Assembly (NCBI RefSeq): GCF_000485595.1
Contig: NW_014577083.1
Span: 423,009-453,315, forward strand
Origin: Priapulus caudatus
Taxonomy: Eukaryota; Priapulida; Priapulimorpha; Priapulimorphida; Priapulidae
DNA: 30,307 bases
Direction of reading: 5' to 3'
Shown: piece by piece, positions 10,071-20,631 of the stretch
How positions within the stretch are numbered: position 1 is the stretch's first letter
Layout: each line of letters starts with the position of its first letter
Made by a program: the position numbers and the translations under genes
Notes under the pieces: generated by a model
The model's database searches: none
The model's input: only the letters and a program-made list of their open reading frames with translations
What the model was told of the DNA's origin: nothing

Positions 10071-10156
<86 letters not shown>
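10071..10156. repeat. (CA)43 microsatellite
   Basis: A pure CA dinucleotide run inside the 3' region of element B. Histidine/threonine ORFs across it are artefacts. Confidence 0.97.
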
Positions 10157-10157
<1 letters not shown>

Positions 10158-10299
10158 AAAAACAACGCAGCAATATACGGTTAAAACATGTGCGTTAGTG
10201 CGTCATAAAAATAAATGGAAAGCTACTGGTAAACATGGTGCTACATACCTGAACACACGTGAAACATACTGTGTAATACATTGTGCAACATACCTTGAA

Positions 10300-10395
10300 A
10301 TTATATCGTGAACATATAATGAAGTTATATCGTGAACATATAGTGATGTTATATCGTGAACATATAGTGATGTTATATCGTGAACATATAGTGAT
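10300..10395. repeat. 24-bp minisatellite, four copies
   Basis: Four consecutive units of GTTATATCGTGAACATATAG plus TGAT, at 10300, 10324, 10348 and 10372; the first is slightly diverged, the others nearly identical. Related degenerate words continue to the left. The unit is head-to-tail without spacers, so it is a tandem repeat and not a CRISPR array. Confidence 0.9.
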
Positions 10396-10497
10396 GTGCA
10401 CCTTCGTGCGTGATACAACATGTGTCTGTTAGGTACAGGGTGACAAAATACATCGCATGTGCATCGTTATCCTTACAAACTATGGAGCATTCTTAGT

Positions 10498-12735
10498 CTA
10501 GTCTGCATATTTCTTAGTATAACGTTTTAAACGAGGGAGTGTTTTGATCTCCACTTCTTCGTTATTATCCACATTCTCTAGCGGATGTGCTCGTACTCTG
10601 TGGAGCATTTCTTTCTCCATTTCTTCAGGGTGCGCTGTCAGATACAAACGCTGCGAAACGAAGGGCGCGGTTACATTAACGGGTTGCAATAGGGGTTGCA
10701 CAGTGGGTTGGAGAATGGTATGAGTCGGTGTGGTACCGGTGAATGACTGGCATAAGCGGGGGCGGAGATGTGGTGGCGCACAGCAACAATATAACACGAC
10801 AATTGCTATGACAGCGATGGCAACATAGATAACTATTTGATGCCACTGTATGTGTGCACTCTGAAATTTTTTTTAAGCTGCTTTATTCGTATCAAGAATC
10901 CTTCTGCTATTAGCTATGGCATCCTTAAGATGATCATATGCTGTATTTAAATCATGCGATTCATACAGTTTATGGGGCACTATCGTTTGCGGAATGAGGT
11001 CTGTGGCATTACCTATTTTTACAGCCAATTGAGCTAGATTAGCCCATATTGTAGGTGTCTGGAGCGACCTAGGTAAGATATCGTCTAGCAATTTCGTCAG
11101 ATTTACAGACGAGTCATGAAAATAAAACGTTGACAAGGTAAGGTCAGCCGAATGAGCACTACAACCCGATTGCAGCGATACAAGTTGGCGTGACGTTATT
11201 TCTATGTCCGTAATAGTAGGTTCCTGGTCATTGGTAGTCTGACATGACACGGTTAATCGAAACGTCTTTGCTGGCGACAAAATCCAGTGACCATTACCAA
11301 TATACGTAACGAGATGCTTAGGATTAGCACACATCTTGACCCTCCATTGACAATAGGTTTGTATGTGCTCGGCTTGCCTTAAAAATAACGCAACTAAACA
11401 ATCCTTAGACCCTCTAACATAATAGATCTCAGATTCTGCCTGGCAGATGTTATGCGTCTCGTGAAGGCACTTACGTACTAGGTTCGGTTCAGGATAAAAA
11501 TAACGTGTTTTATCTTGCGCAAATGCAACGTATTCCTTATCTAACACATAATACACGTGTGCCTGGGTGGCATTAATATATTGAGGTGCTGGCAATATTT
11601 GGAAAATGTTAAAAATCTGGCCGACATGTTTAAGTGGTAGAAACGTAAGTATATGGAACGAATTCTGCACTGGTATAACTATGGTCTGTAATAAACTATA
11701 GTAATACAAAATGGTGTCGTCTAATGCTTTCGGCATTGCCAAATAGTTTGGGATTACCTGTTTAATGCTCTGTAAAATGCTTTGTAAATGCGTTGGTGGT
11801 ACTAGTGAAATCGGTAATCTGCCCGTGAGACAGCTGGTTAATGAATGTTCTAAATCGGCGACAATATTCGTGACGTCTTGTAAAGTTAACATCATTATAT
11901 CAATTGTGGTTGGTAGTCTAATTATGGCTGCCGTCCTAGTATTAAGAGTAATAGTAAAAGTTAGTAGTTGATCGTTTATACTATTGACAAACTGTCGCAT
12001 TGTTTCAACTCCATCAATCAATTCGTTTAAAGTATCATGTTTCAATTTAACCTGCGTTTTTGTCAGATTAAAAACTGTCAATGAATGCTCTATGGCATGT
12101 TGAAATGCCCCTTGGGTAATTTCGAATCCATATAATCTCGCTTGCAACTCGTTTAAATCATCCTCCGTTGCTACTCCATACAATGCTTTTTGAAAACGGC
12201 CGATGAACGGTAATAATGATTGCTTGAAGTGATGTCTCGTCGTAGCAAACATAGACGTTAATCCCCCAATGCGCTCTGATAGCCTGTGATAGCGCAGTCT
12301 GAAATCAGCCGCATGTTTCTTTATAAAAACTTCAATAATCTCACGAAACTGCTCGTTGTTTGCGTTGATTTGTTGTTGCTGTTGCATTCGTACTGTCTTG
12401 TTCAGCCATAGTGGTGTTGGTGTTGTTGTAACATTTGGGTGCAACCATTTTCTAACTACTCCTCTCAATGTGGGTCCATTTCGTGTCGACATGCGAGCCT
12501 TGTCACTGGTAATAAGGGGCGGGCCGCAGCGGACGGTGAACGGTTGGTGCGTTGATTAAATAAATATTTAATCTGCTCGTCAATCCCCCACATATAATTC
12601 TTCACAGGCAATAAGTCTAACGTAAATACGATTGTCCAACTACTTTGCGTTATTGCGAGCGTTCCTTTAGCTACAAACACTTCTCCTCTTATTAACGACA
12701 CTGCGAGCACCAGAGTCGCAACACACAGTCCATAC
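10498..12735 (-). pseudogene. env: env: baculovirus-F-like envelope fusion protein, broken
   Basis: This is the class I-type fusion glycoprotein that errantiviruses share with baculovirus F. Three segments are visible. The N-terminal part (12465-12735) has a hydrophobic signal-peptide-like start. The main ectodomain ORF (10873-12492, 539 residues) has the fusion-peptide-like motif LLPFIGRFQKALYG at residues 93-106, followed by acidic TEDDLNELQ, as in F proteins. The C-terminal part (10498-10872) has a membrane segment (about 10800-10845) and a cytoplasmic tail of about 90 residues. Segments one and two are in different phases (frameshift near 12545-12560), and an in-frame TAA at 10873-10875 separates ectodomain from anchor. 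No clear furin-type basic site precedes the fusion motif. The copy cannot make a full-length product. Expression by splicing is suggested by the acceptor at 12736-12737. Confidence 0.85.
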
Positions 12736-12752
12736 CTGTAATGAAATAAAAG
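12736..12752 (-). other. env splice acceptor
   Basis: On the minus strand TTTTATTTCATTACAG ends at 12736, just before the signal-peptide-like frame, which has no ATG of its own at that point. The leader donor at 19922-19923 is preceded by an ATG two bases short of three full codons, in the phase that would fit this acceptor. This is the layout of a subgenomic env mRNA as in gypsy. Confidence 0.6.
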
Positions 12753-13187
12753 ATTATTTAGCTGACGTCTGTTTACTTAGCAAAGTGAAACCTCTTCCCC
12801 TGGCTCTGCGTGTGCCTGCAATGCAACAGGTTATTAAAAGTTTTGTGGTATTTTACTAACGCCGTATATTGCAACATTGGTCTGCCATACTCTCCCGTGG
12901 ACTGCCTGCGTGTGCTTTAAGGCTGCCTCACCTAATACCTGAAACCCATGTAGCCAATTAGTTATTTACGTATACCATCTTCTTGTTACTAAAGCTATCT
13001 CGAGTGCTATGTGCGTAGATTCTTTTATGTGTAGCGTGGTTGACCATAATGCCTCAGACCGCGGTTTCTGTCGACATCATTGTTTGTCGCTTGTTCCTTG
13101 ACTTTCTTCCTACTCGTGCAGTACTTGATCAGAGGTGTCGGAGTGGGCGGTGGACATAGATGGTTCCTGCAACTGCGCTGGTATTAA
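12753..13187 (-). other. pol-env spacer of element B
   Basis: About 430 bp with no long frame between the integrase stop and the env acceptor. It contains pyrimidine-rich sequence and probably the env intron's branch region. Nothing else is recognised. Confidence 0.4.
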
Positions 13188-15652
13188 CTATGCTAACGGT
13201 AAGAGATCGCTATCACTATAGCTACTCTCGGACGAAGACCTTTGTCTTGGTGGCATGGCTTCATCATCCAAATCAGAATCGTCACTGGGTATGCAAGTGT
13301 CGCTCATCGTAGGATAGGCTAGCGTTGCCTGCCGCAGTGGCTGCTTTCTAGTAGCCCTTGTCGCTGCACGCTCCCTAGGTGTGGCTTCCTTGCTGGCTTC
13401 AGTGGTGGCTTCAGTTATGGCTTCAGTCGTGGCTTCAGTTAAGGCTTCAGTCGTGGCTTCCTTTGTGGGTTTGGTCGTGACCTCTCCTCGCGGTTCGTCC
13501 CCGCGTAACCACAGATGAGCAGCTCGCATGTTATCTACATGTGATGTGACCTGGCGATGCGTCGTCTCGTGTTGTAAAAGAAATTTCTTAGGTGTTATTA
13601 TTTTCGTTACCGTATAATACGCCTTCCAAGGGCTATTCAGCTTGGGGCTTGTCTTGGGCTTCAGTACTGGATCGTGGTAGAATACAGGATCTCCTACCCT
13701 GAATTCCTGAAGCCTTGCTCTTTTGTCGTAGAGCTTCTTGTTATGGCTTTTCATCTCTTGTGTTGCCGTTCGCATGTGCGCATACGCATGGTGGAACCTC
13801 TCCAGTGCTTGCAAAATTGGTTCCTCATTGTAAGACTTCCTTCTTGGTAATAACAAATTAGCTATAGGTAATACCGGTGCTCGGCCGTACAATAGATAGA
13901 AAGGACTATGATGTAATGTACTATGAATAGCTGACCGATATGCTAACAATAGTGGCGGTAATAATAGGTCCACGATGTTTGAGTGGCGTTATCGTAACGA
14001 GAAATCATCGAGTTTAAAACTCTGTGAAAACGCTCGTTTGCGCCATTCGAAGCGGGGTGGTAGGGCGCGCACGTTATGGCTTTCATTTGAAAATGTTCCG
14101 TCACTATATCCATTATTTTATTGCAAAACTCCATGCCATTATCCGAAAGCAGAATCCTAAGACAGGAACGTCTCGGGATTATTTCGTTTATTAACAGATT
14201 AGCTACCGTTTCGGCTGACTTATCACGGACTGCAAAAACTTCCGGCCAACTTGTATACAAATTATGAAAGTGGATTAATTATCGATTTCCAAGAGCTGTC
14301 AGGGGAAACTGATATGTGTCCACAGCTACCACTTCAAACGGCGCGCCGGGCGTTGGTGCAGCTGCTAAAGGTGAACGTACGTAGGTTAGCTTGCGCGATT
14401 TACAAATAATACAACTACGTACATAATCGTTAATCATTGAATACATTTTCGGCCAATAATATCTCTCCTTAATCTTAGCATATGTTTTAGCGAAGCCTAA
14501 GTGGGCACTATAGATATTATCGTGATGATACGCCGTTATAACTGTCTGATAGTGCTGTGGCACTACTAGCTGGACGCTAGGTTCCGTGGTAGATGTTGGC
14601 TCTGTTATATGCTGTAATAAATCGTCCGAAATCATGTAATTAGTAAGCATGTTTAAATCCTTAATTGTAGCATTAGGCAATGTCAATGCCACACGTATCT
14701 TGTATATTAAAGGGTCATTGCATTGTTGTTCCAATATCTCGGCTAGAGATGGCAGCACTGTCGTTTGCTGGTTGGCATTGTGTGGAATGTCCTCTGTAGA
14801 CAAAACCAATTCATCTTGTGGTGTTGTAATGTTTATTACGCATTTCGTTGCTTCCTCGCAGCTTTCTTTGTCTGTAGATGGCGCTGCAGGCGACGGTCGT
14901 ATTTCGTCTTGACCATCTTTTCTGCATCCCCTGGCAACAGGTGGCGCTGTGAGCGTTAGGGGTGCGTTGTTTTTCATACCTGGGTTACTCCCCTTTCTGC
15001 CTTTTGTGTCAACAGATGGCGCTACGTACGGCAATTTATCTGCTGCCCTGTCCTCGTCCTGGAGTGTTACTGGAGTCTGTGATATGGTCATTGCGTTGAT
15101 GCTATTTGTAGAAACGGGTTCCTCCTGCTCCATTTGGTCAATTTCTGTGGTGTGCGTATCTCCGACGTCGTCTGTTCCCTGTTCAGTACTTAATCTCGAC
15201 AATAAATCAGCATTAGCATTTTCAGTGCCTCTTCGGTACACTATGGTTGGAGAGTATTCACCAATTATCATCACCCATCTTAGAGGCTTAGGATTTTGCA
15301 GCATCGGCGATGTTAGTAAATACTTCAAGGGTAAATGATTGGAAAATATTGTGAAGGTACTGCCAGCTAGGAAATGTCTACTTTTCTGTAGGGCAAAAAT
15401 TATAGCGAACGCTACCCGTTCTACCACTGGCCATCTAAACTGCGTAGGGGTTAATTTAGCACTTAAATATGAAATGACAACTTCCTTCTCTTGTGCATCC
15501 TTTTGTGACAAAACTGCTCCGACGGCATACGCGCTAGCATCTGTGTACAAAAAATAAGGTTGATTAACTTGAGGGTAAGCGAGAATTGGTGCTGACAGTA
15601 ACGCCTTTTTCAATGCGTCAAAAGCACTCTGTGCTTCTTCATTCCACAAAAA
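13188..15652 (-). pseudogene. pol: pol: RNase H and integrase, broken
   Basis: RNase H occupies the start of the 14279-15649 ORF: YTDASAYAVGAVL (Asp37), VVERVAFAI (Glu77) and ANADLLSR (Asp148). The usual TDHxxL motif reads FSNHLPL, with Asn104 at a catalytic Asp position. A linker of about 150 residues, low in complexity, follows. Integrase has a zinc-binding HHCC (His376/383, Cys413/416), first catalytic Asp in VAVDTYQF (Asp444), second in SDNGMEF and Glu in NGANERFHR (13943-14260). The 13188-13973 ORF has the C-terminal RVGDPVFYH and PWKAYYTVTKI core, then a TEATTEA-type repeat and an acidic Ser/Asp tail. Breaks: a frameshift from RT at about 15648-15652, an in-frame TAA at 14279-14281 and a frameshift at 13943-13973. 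Confidence 0.92.
13385..13470 (-). repeat. Short tandem repeat in integrase tail
   Basis: About seven near-copies of GTGGCTTCAGTT/C on the plus strand encode a Thr/Glu/Ala repeat on the minus strand at the integrase C terminus. It is in frame in every unit, as expected of expansion in a coding tail. Confidence 0.75.
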
Positions 15653-16620
15653 CGAGTGTGATTTTTGGTAAGATCAATTAACGGAGCAGCAATTTTTGCA
15701 AAATCCTTGACATGCGCCCTATAATAATTAACCATTCCGAGGAAAGCTCGTGTCTGTTTGATTGTCCTCGGCTCCTTCATTTCCTGAATGGCGGCTACAT
15801 TAAGTGGGTCTGGCTTCACTCCGTCCCTGTTGATCACGTGTCCTAAATAATTAACAGCCTGTTTGAGAAATTCACATTTAGAGGAATTCAGTGTTAACCA
15901 TGCTTCACGCAGGCGGTCAAACACCGTTTGTATATCTACAAGATGCTGCGCAAACGTTGTGGAATACACCACAATATCATCGATATAGGGGATTGCGCAT
16001 TTCTCCGTAAGCCCTTTTAACCCGTTATTTAAAAGTTGTTGAAAGACACTAGACGAATTCCGTAACCCAAACGGTATGAAGTGATACATCTACGTAGCTT
16101 TATGAGTAATTATAGCCGTCTTGTGTTGATCATCCGGATGCACAGGTATTTGGAAATAACCACTATTCAAATCTAACGTGGTAAAATATTGGGCGTTAGC
16201 TAATGAAGCCAAAATGTCATCGATTCTTGGCAAAAGATAAATGATTGGCTCTGTGACCTTGTTAAAAGCCCGATAATCTGGTACCATTCTACCCATTGTG
16301 CTACCTTTTTTAGGCACTATGAACACTGGTGTTGCTCAGTCACTAGTGGCTTCCGAAATAATCTCCACTTCAAGTAATGCGTCAATATGCTTTTGTAACA
16401 ATTCCCTGTGTAAATATGGTGTTCGATACGGTGGTCGTGATATGGGTGCATGGTTCTGTGTGTTAATTCTTATCTGGACTAAATGCGTATGCGTGACAAC
16501 ATGTTATCGCTTGTAGCGAATAACTTATAATTATTAGTAATGATCCACTGTATTGCCTTAAGTTGACTGCCGGCCAGATGCTGTAAATCAATAGATGCTA
16601 ACATTAGTGTTTGTGTTACC
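15610..16620 (-). pseudogene. pol: pol: reverse transcriptase, broken
   Basis: Palm and fingers motifs of a Ty3/gypsy RT are clear: VPKKGSTMGRMVPDYRAFNK, LPRIDDILASL and LDLNSGYFQIPVHP in 16090-16326. IPFGLRNSSSVFQQLLN, the active-site PYIDDIVVYS (codons near 15976-15987) and NYLGHVINRDGVKPDP, then FLGMVNYYRAHV, are in 15610-16089. In-frame stops lie at 16336-16338 and 16090-16092, and a phase change occurs near 16480-16500. The part before 16340 carries the usual run-up to RT (HIDALLEVEIISEATSD). The breaks are multiple and typical of neutral decay. The product would copy the element's RNA into DNA in the cytoplasmic capsid. Confidence 0.93.
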
Positions 16621-17562
16621 GCCATGTCGTCCCGTTTCTTGTGCACGCACGCCATTGTGTTCTGCGTAGCTGCTTGTTGGGTGGTTCCTTTGTTTAAGCC
16701 TGCAGCTACTGAGGCAACGAAACTGGTTTTTGACTGGCCAAGATGGCGTCACTCACTAGAGCGTCTCGTTCCAGTGGTTTCCGAAACAATAGGCCCCAAA
16801 TTACATGCGCTGTGCACCGATACACTAGCTGTGCTTTTAGGCGCCGTCATAACTTTGACTGTATTATTAATGTTCCCATTAGTGGTTAATAAACTAGCAT
16901 CATTTAATACTGCATCTGTAACAAAACATGTTTGGACATTAGTAACATCTGCCGTGTTGTTATACATAGGCTCGTTGACCATTGCGCGCCCTCTATTGTT
17001 TACATTTTGCCGAGTGACAACTGATCGTTGTCACTTTACGCTCTGGGAAATGACGTTTATTTACCTGTGTGTTACATGTGCACGAATTGTAACACTGATT
17101 AATCACAGCACGCACAGCCGCTGTTTTGGGATCTGATAAGAAACAAGAATTATTTATTACAGGTGCACATTTTATTATCGCTCTACGCAGCATATAACGT
17201 AACTGGGTCTTGATAGCAGGTCGTTGATGTGGACATTCGACAACCTTGGATCTATTTCTGGGCGTACCTAGATGAGAATCAATATTATTAATATTACGAC
17301 TGGTAACTGTGGCCTCCGCAGATATCTGTGTAGCCATGCGTTTGTGTATGCTAGCGCGCAGTTGCTTGAAACCAGTTTTACGCGCGTCCTGGTTCATCTG
17401 CACGGTCGGCCTTGTCGCTAAATACACATAATTAGTCGGCGTGTCGGTGGCTTGTTCTCCATTCCTGAAATAGCGTTGTTCATTAGCAAGTGCCCTTGTA
17501 CCTAACACTAATACACTAGACAGATTACGCTTCATAAGTGTCTCGGTAATTAGCACGTACAA
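16500..17562 (-). pseudogene. pol segment between protease and RT, unassigned
   Basis: Sense-strand frames are open in pieces: 16993-17562 (189 residues, basic, with a Cys-rich end such as CYNSCTCNTQ), then a different phase from about 17010 down to 16480 with one stop at 16749-16751. The last part (KAIQWIITNNYKLF) looks like the conserved run-up to RT. The remainder matches nothing I recognise. Ty3/gypsy protease and RT are normally separated by a short linker, so this interval is unusually long. An insertion, a captured domain or a lineage-specific polyprotein region are all possible. Confidence 0.45.
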
Positions 17563-18580
17563 TAGGCTTTTGCAGCTGCCACCTGGGTGTGCAATGGTTA
17601 GGTGTTACATCGTTAGGCTGAGAACACTGGCCATAATTACTAGAACTGGTACATGCAGCAGCACGCCGATACGCGTGATTGTTTGTCGACCGTTTTCGGA
17701 CCTCCAGGTGTGTACCTCGTTGGGTAGAACATTGAGAAGTATTAGTAGATGTAACACGTAAAATCGTGGGACGCTTTGTTGTCAGTTCCGGATTCTTCAG
17801 CTGTCTGCTTTCCTGTATAGAAATCATATTAGCAAGCGCGAGGCTATTATCGGCCCGTAATCTGCGCCTGTCGACATCTCGCCGTGGCAAAGTTCGGACA
17901 ATGCGTGAATTACCGCATGGCATCAGTTTGCGGCCAACACGTGTAAACGTCGTTAGCTGTACAATGCACCCTTTCCGTAAATAACGCGGTTGGCAACTCG
18001 GGTTATGTAATGACACATTAGCATTCTGCTGCCTGCCTCTGTAATTAACTAGACAATTTTGAGACACTTTGGGCGGTACCATAACTGCGTCTTGTACCCG
18101 TACGTGAGAGATCGACGTAGGTGTATATTTATTTATGTCAATAGACCTATTATTAATTTTTAGCTTGTCTAATTTAAAATTTAAATTAACTCTATTTACT
18201 CTGAACAAATCATAACCTAATATCATTCTATGCTCTAAGTTTCTGACCACATAAAAAACATGTGAAACTTTATACTGCGCTATCTTAATGCATAATTTTA
18301 TTCTGCCCAAAACATACAAATGCTCTTCCGACACGGACCGTAGAATCTGCGTCGAACCTACGCCAAAGGAATCTTGATATTCTGGTTCTAACTGGTTCCA
18401 TAACTGTTCATTCGCTAGACTGACTGCTGCCCCCGTGTCTAGCAAAGCCTGTATTTTAATCTTACCTACCAAAATTAGACAAGATGGCACCGCGTGTATA
18501 TGTGTTTCGTGCATGTCTGCCAATGCGTTTATGTTAGACTTCATTTCTCGTGCCACCTTCAACGTCTCTGATTTCTGAAG
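17525..18580 (-). pseudogene. pol: pol: aspartic protease and basic downstream region
   Basis: The ORF of 345 residues begins in a phase overlapping the end of gag (a stop at 18559-18561 in the gag phase), the layout used for -1 frameshifting from gag to pol. The retropepsin active site LLDTGAAVSL is at residues 40-49 (Asp42-Thr43-Gly44) and MILGYDLF at 113-120 is the conserved C-terminal Ile-Leu-Gly motif. The protease therefore covers about residues 25-125. The remaining 220 residues are Arg/Asn/Thr-rich with no recognised domain and continue into the unassigned segment. The enzyme would mature the Gag-Pol polyprotein inside particles. Confidence 0.85.
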
Positions 18581-19785
18581 GTAGCTCTGGCATTTACTTG
18601 AGAATGATTGCCCCTGTTATTATTGCTATTATCGCCTTGTTGCATATGACAATGAAACCAAATATAACCACTTTCTCCCCATAGAGCACATATTGGCGAC
18701 CCTTGAGGTGTGTACATATATTGCGTGCGAGCTCGCGGTGTTATTAATGTAGTACGCGGTGTATATTGCTGCGCGGGGTTTTGTGGTGTATAGTTTGTGG
18801 TTTGTCGCGCGTTCGGCGTGAAATTCGTGGTAAAACGCTGTGGTGGATTATAGCTGTCGCGGCGTGCTAGCGGTGCGTTCGTTTGCGGTTGTTGATAACG
18901 CGCAGTATTTTGTTGCTGGTGATAGCGTGGTGACTGTGGTTGTGGATTATCGTGTGTGGGTGTTGTAAGTTAATTTCTAGGTGTATTGGTACTTTGAGTA
19001 CGCGTGATTTCTGCCACTAACTCGCGCAAATCAGTTATTTGTTGTTGTGTCGACGGAGCGGATACGGTTGATACTTGTGCAATTTCGTTATTACTTTTAT
19101 TATGCGATCTTATCCTAAGTTCTAAGTCTAGCGCTGATTGATGAGTAGCCACCTCAACAGCTTTTGCAAAAGTGGCAGGCTTGTTCTTAACTAACGCACG
19201 CCTTAACTTCTCACTAGTTACCCCATCGGTAAAAGCGTCCGTCATTCGCGCGTTATGATGCACATCGGAATTCAAATTAACACCATAAGTAGTTCTAGCT
19301 AACGCTTCTAACCGTTTAGCAAACGCTTGTACACTTTCATTAGATTTTTGCTGAGCGTGTTTAAATTTCTGTAGCGCTATCGGTATGGCGGCAGCGTCGG
19401 TATAACGTTGCGCCAATATTTTCTACACGTGCCCCTAGGAGATTGAAGGATGAACACTTATTATTTCAGCCAAATATTGGGCGGGCTCGTTGCTGAGCAA
19501 ACGAAAGGCTAACCTAACTCTTCGCTTTTCATCGTTTTGGTTTAAAATTATGAATAATTGCTGCAAGTTTAATAACGACTGACCAAATTCAATAACAGTG
19601 TCATCTCCCCCGCTAAATATCTTATAATTGTTTAGTAGGACAAGAGACTGGACTTCTCTTAATAAATGCTTCATACTCGTGTCCGGAAATGAAATTTCTT
19701 CCTCATCACTACTTTGTTCTAACGCCTTATCAATGTTAATATCCGACAAATGCGGGGTTAAGGGGGCCGTTCGTTTGTTCGCCAT
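18559..19785 (-). pseudogene. gag: gag: capsid and nucleocapsid, broken
   Basis: The start is ATG at 19785 (MANKRTAPL). One phase runs to 18559 with in-frame stops at 19435-19437, 19423-19425 and 18970-18972. The first part is acidic then helical. The middle has the capsid-like block ALQKFKHAQQKSNESVQAF, LEALARTTYG and MTDAFTDGV, typical of Ty3/gypsy Gag C-terminal capsid. The last part (18559-18969) is Gln/Asn/Pro-rich nucleocapsid. At 18649-18690 a single zinc-knuckle-like stretch, CALWGESGYIWFHC, keeps the outer Cys spacing of CX2CX4HX4C but has Trp and Tyr at the second and third ligand positions. Gag would build the particle and package RNA; this copy is inactive. Confidence 0.85.
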
Positions 19786-20074
19786 TATTATGCGTTAAAG
19801 ACAAACCCGCCCAAAATGTTACACATACACTACAAAAGCTAAGACCAGCAAAACGCACGTAAAATTGGGATAGAAATAATGCAGACTACTCCGTAGTTTA
19901 TAAGTATATAACGATGCACTTACAATCTCATGATGCGACGATAGCGGTAGCCGTAGACAGAGATGCTTCGATTCTGATTTATTACTTCGTAGCGTGCTCT
20001 CTGCTCAGGACAGCACCGACGACTTACACTCGACACAAAGAAAACATAAATTAGTACTTTTTCAATACACAAGA
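19786..20074 (-). other. Element B 5' leader with env splice donor
   Basis: No primer-binding site beginning TGG is visible next to the 5' LTR, unlike element A. On the minus strand a short ATG-containing exon ends at 19924, followed by donor GTAAGTGCA (GT at 19922-19923). The ATG (19929-19931) is in the phase required by the env acceptor. The gag ATG lies 139 bases further on. Element A has an almost identical donor context. Confidence 0.55.
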
Positions 20075-20627
20075 CATACTAACGAGTTCTTAACTGTCTG
20101 TTATTCGTGATCGTATTATTGGACTACGTATATTCTTAGAGATATCGCGGATCATAGCATACATAAATTACCCAACAATGCAGGTACGTTTTACAGCACA
20201 CACATTTTTACTGGTCATGAATTACTATAACATATATGCCCAGGTAACTAAACAGAACGTGTACAGATTTGTACGCAACATCAAAGACATAACTTACATA
20301 TCGGATGGCCTCGTACAAGCCTAGCGTGAACCGAGACGTAACTGGTCAGGAGGGGGTGCGGACCGCGCGTACAAAGATTATATACTGCATCCATTCCCAT
20401 TGTTTTAGATTGTTCATGCTTTTCACCTCGGCCGCTGCCATTGGTGGAGCCGTTCCATTGACCGTTGGCCACGCCTTGGGTAACTCTCTCATTGATTGAC
20501 AAGTACGGAGTTAGCCTCGCGTCAGTGACCCACGTTTTTCACAAAGGCCTGCCCCGTACAATGACTAATTTTGGTTATTATAAACTTATCACATTTGTGT
20601 ACTACTACTTACTATTTCTGTATTACA
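20075..20627 (-). repeat. Element B 5' LTR
   Basis: 553 bp matching 8491-9047. The outer end (TGTAATACAG on the minus strand) is intact. The inner end reads AGTATG instead of ATTACA, so it has changed or the boundary is slightly misplaced; a word TTAGTACTT at 20051-20059, also present just outside the other LTR at 8484-8491, makes the junction ambiguous. Confidence 0.8.
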
Positions 20628-20631
20628 TACT

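Larger units (their letters stand above)
8491..20627 (-). mobile_element. Element B: env-bearing Ty3/gypsy (errantivirus-like) provirus, defective
   Basis: A 12.1-kb LTR element in the order gag, protease, RT, RNase H, integrase, env on the minus strand. LTRs at 8491-9047 and 20075-20627 differ by small indels. The 4-bp duplication TACT flanks it (8487-8490 and 20628-20631), within the hAT-like MITE. RT before integrase places it in Ty3/gypsy; the baculovirus-F-like env and a spliced env leader resemble errantiviruses. All three coding regions contain in-frame stops and frameshifts, so it is an inactive endogenous copy. It is larger than typical gypsy elements (about 7-8 kb) because of a long protease-RT interval, a long RNase H-integrase linker and 1.4 kb after env. 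Confidence 0.9.

Noticed and set aside
10195-10421. CRISPR-like regular repeats and repetitive ORFs
   Set aside because: The 24-bp units are contiguous with no spacers and lie in a eukaryotic provirus; it is a minisatellite.
16624-17136. A 170-codon plus-strand ORF with several hydrophobic, membrane-like segments
   Set aside because: It is antisense to the Asn/Thr-rich pol segment of element B, and antisense reading of such codons gives Val/Leu-rich protein. No signal of independent expression is visible.
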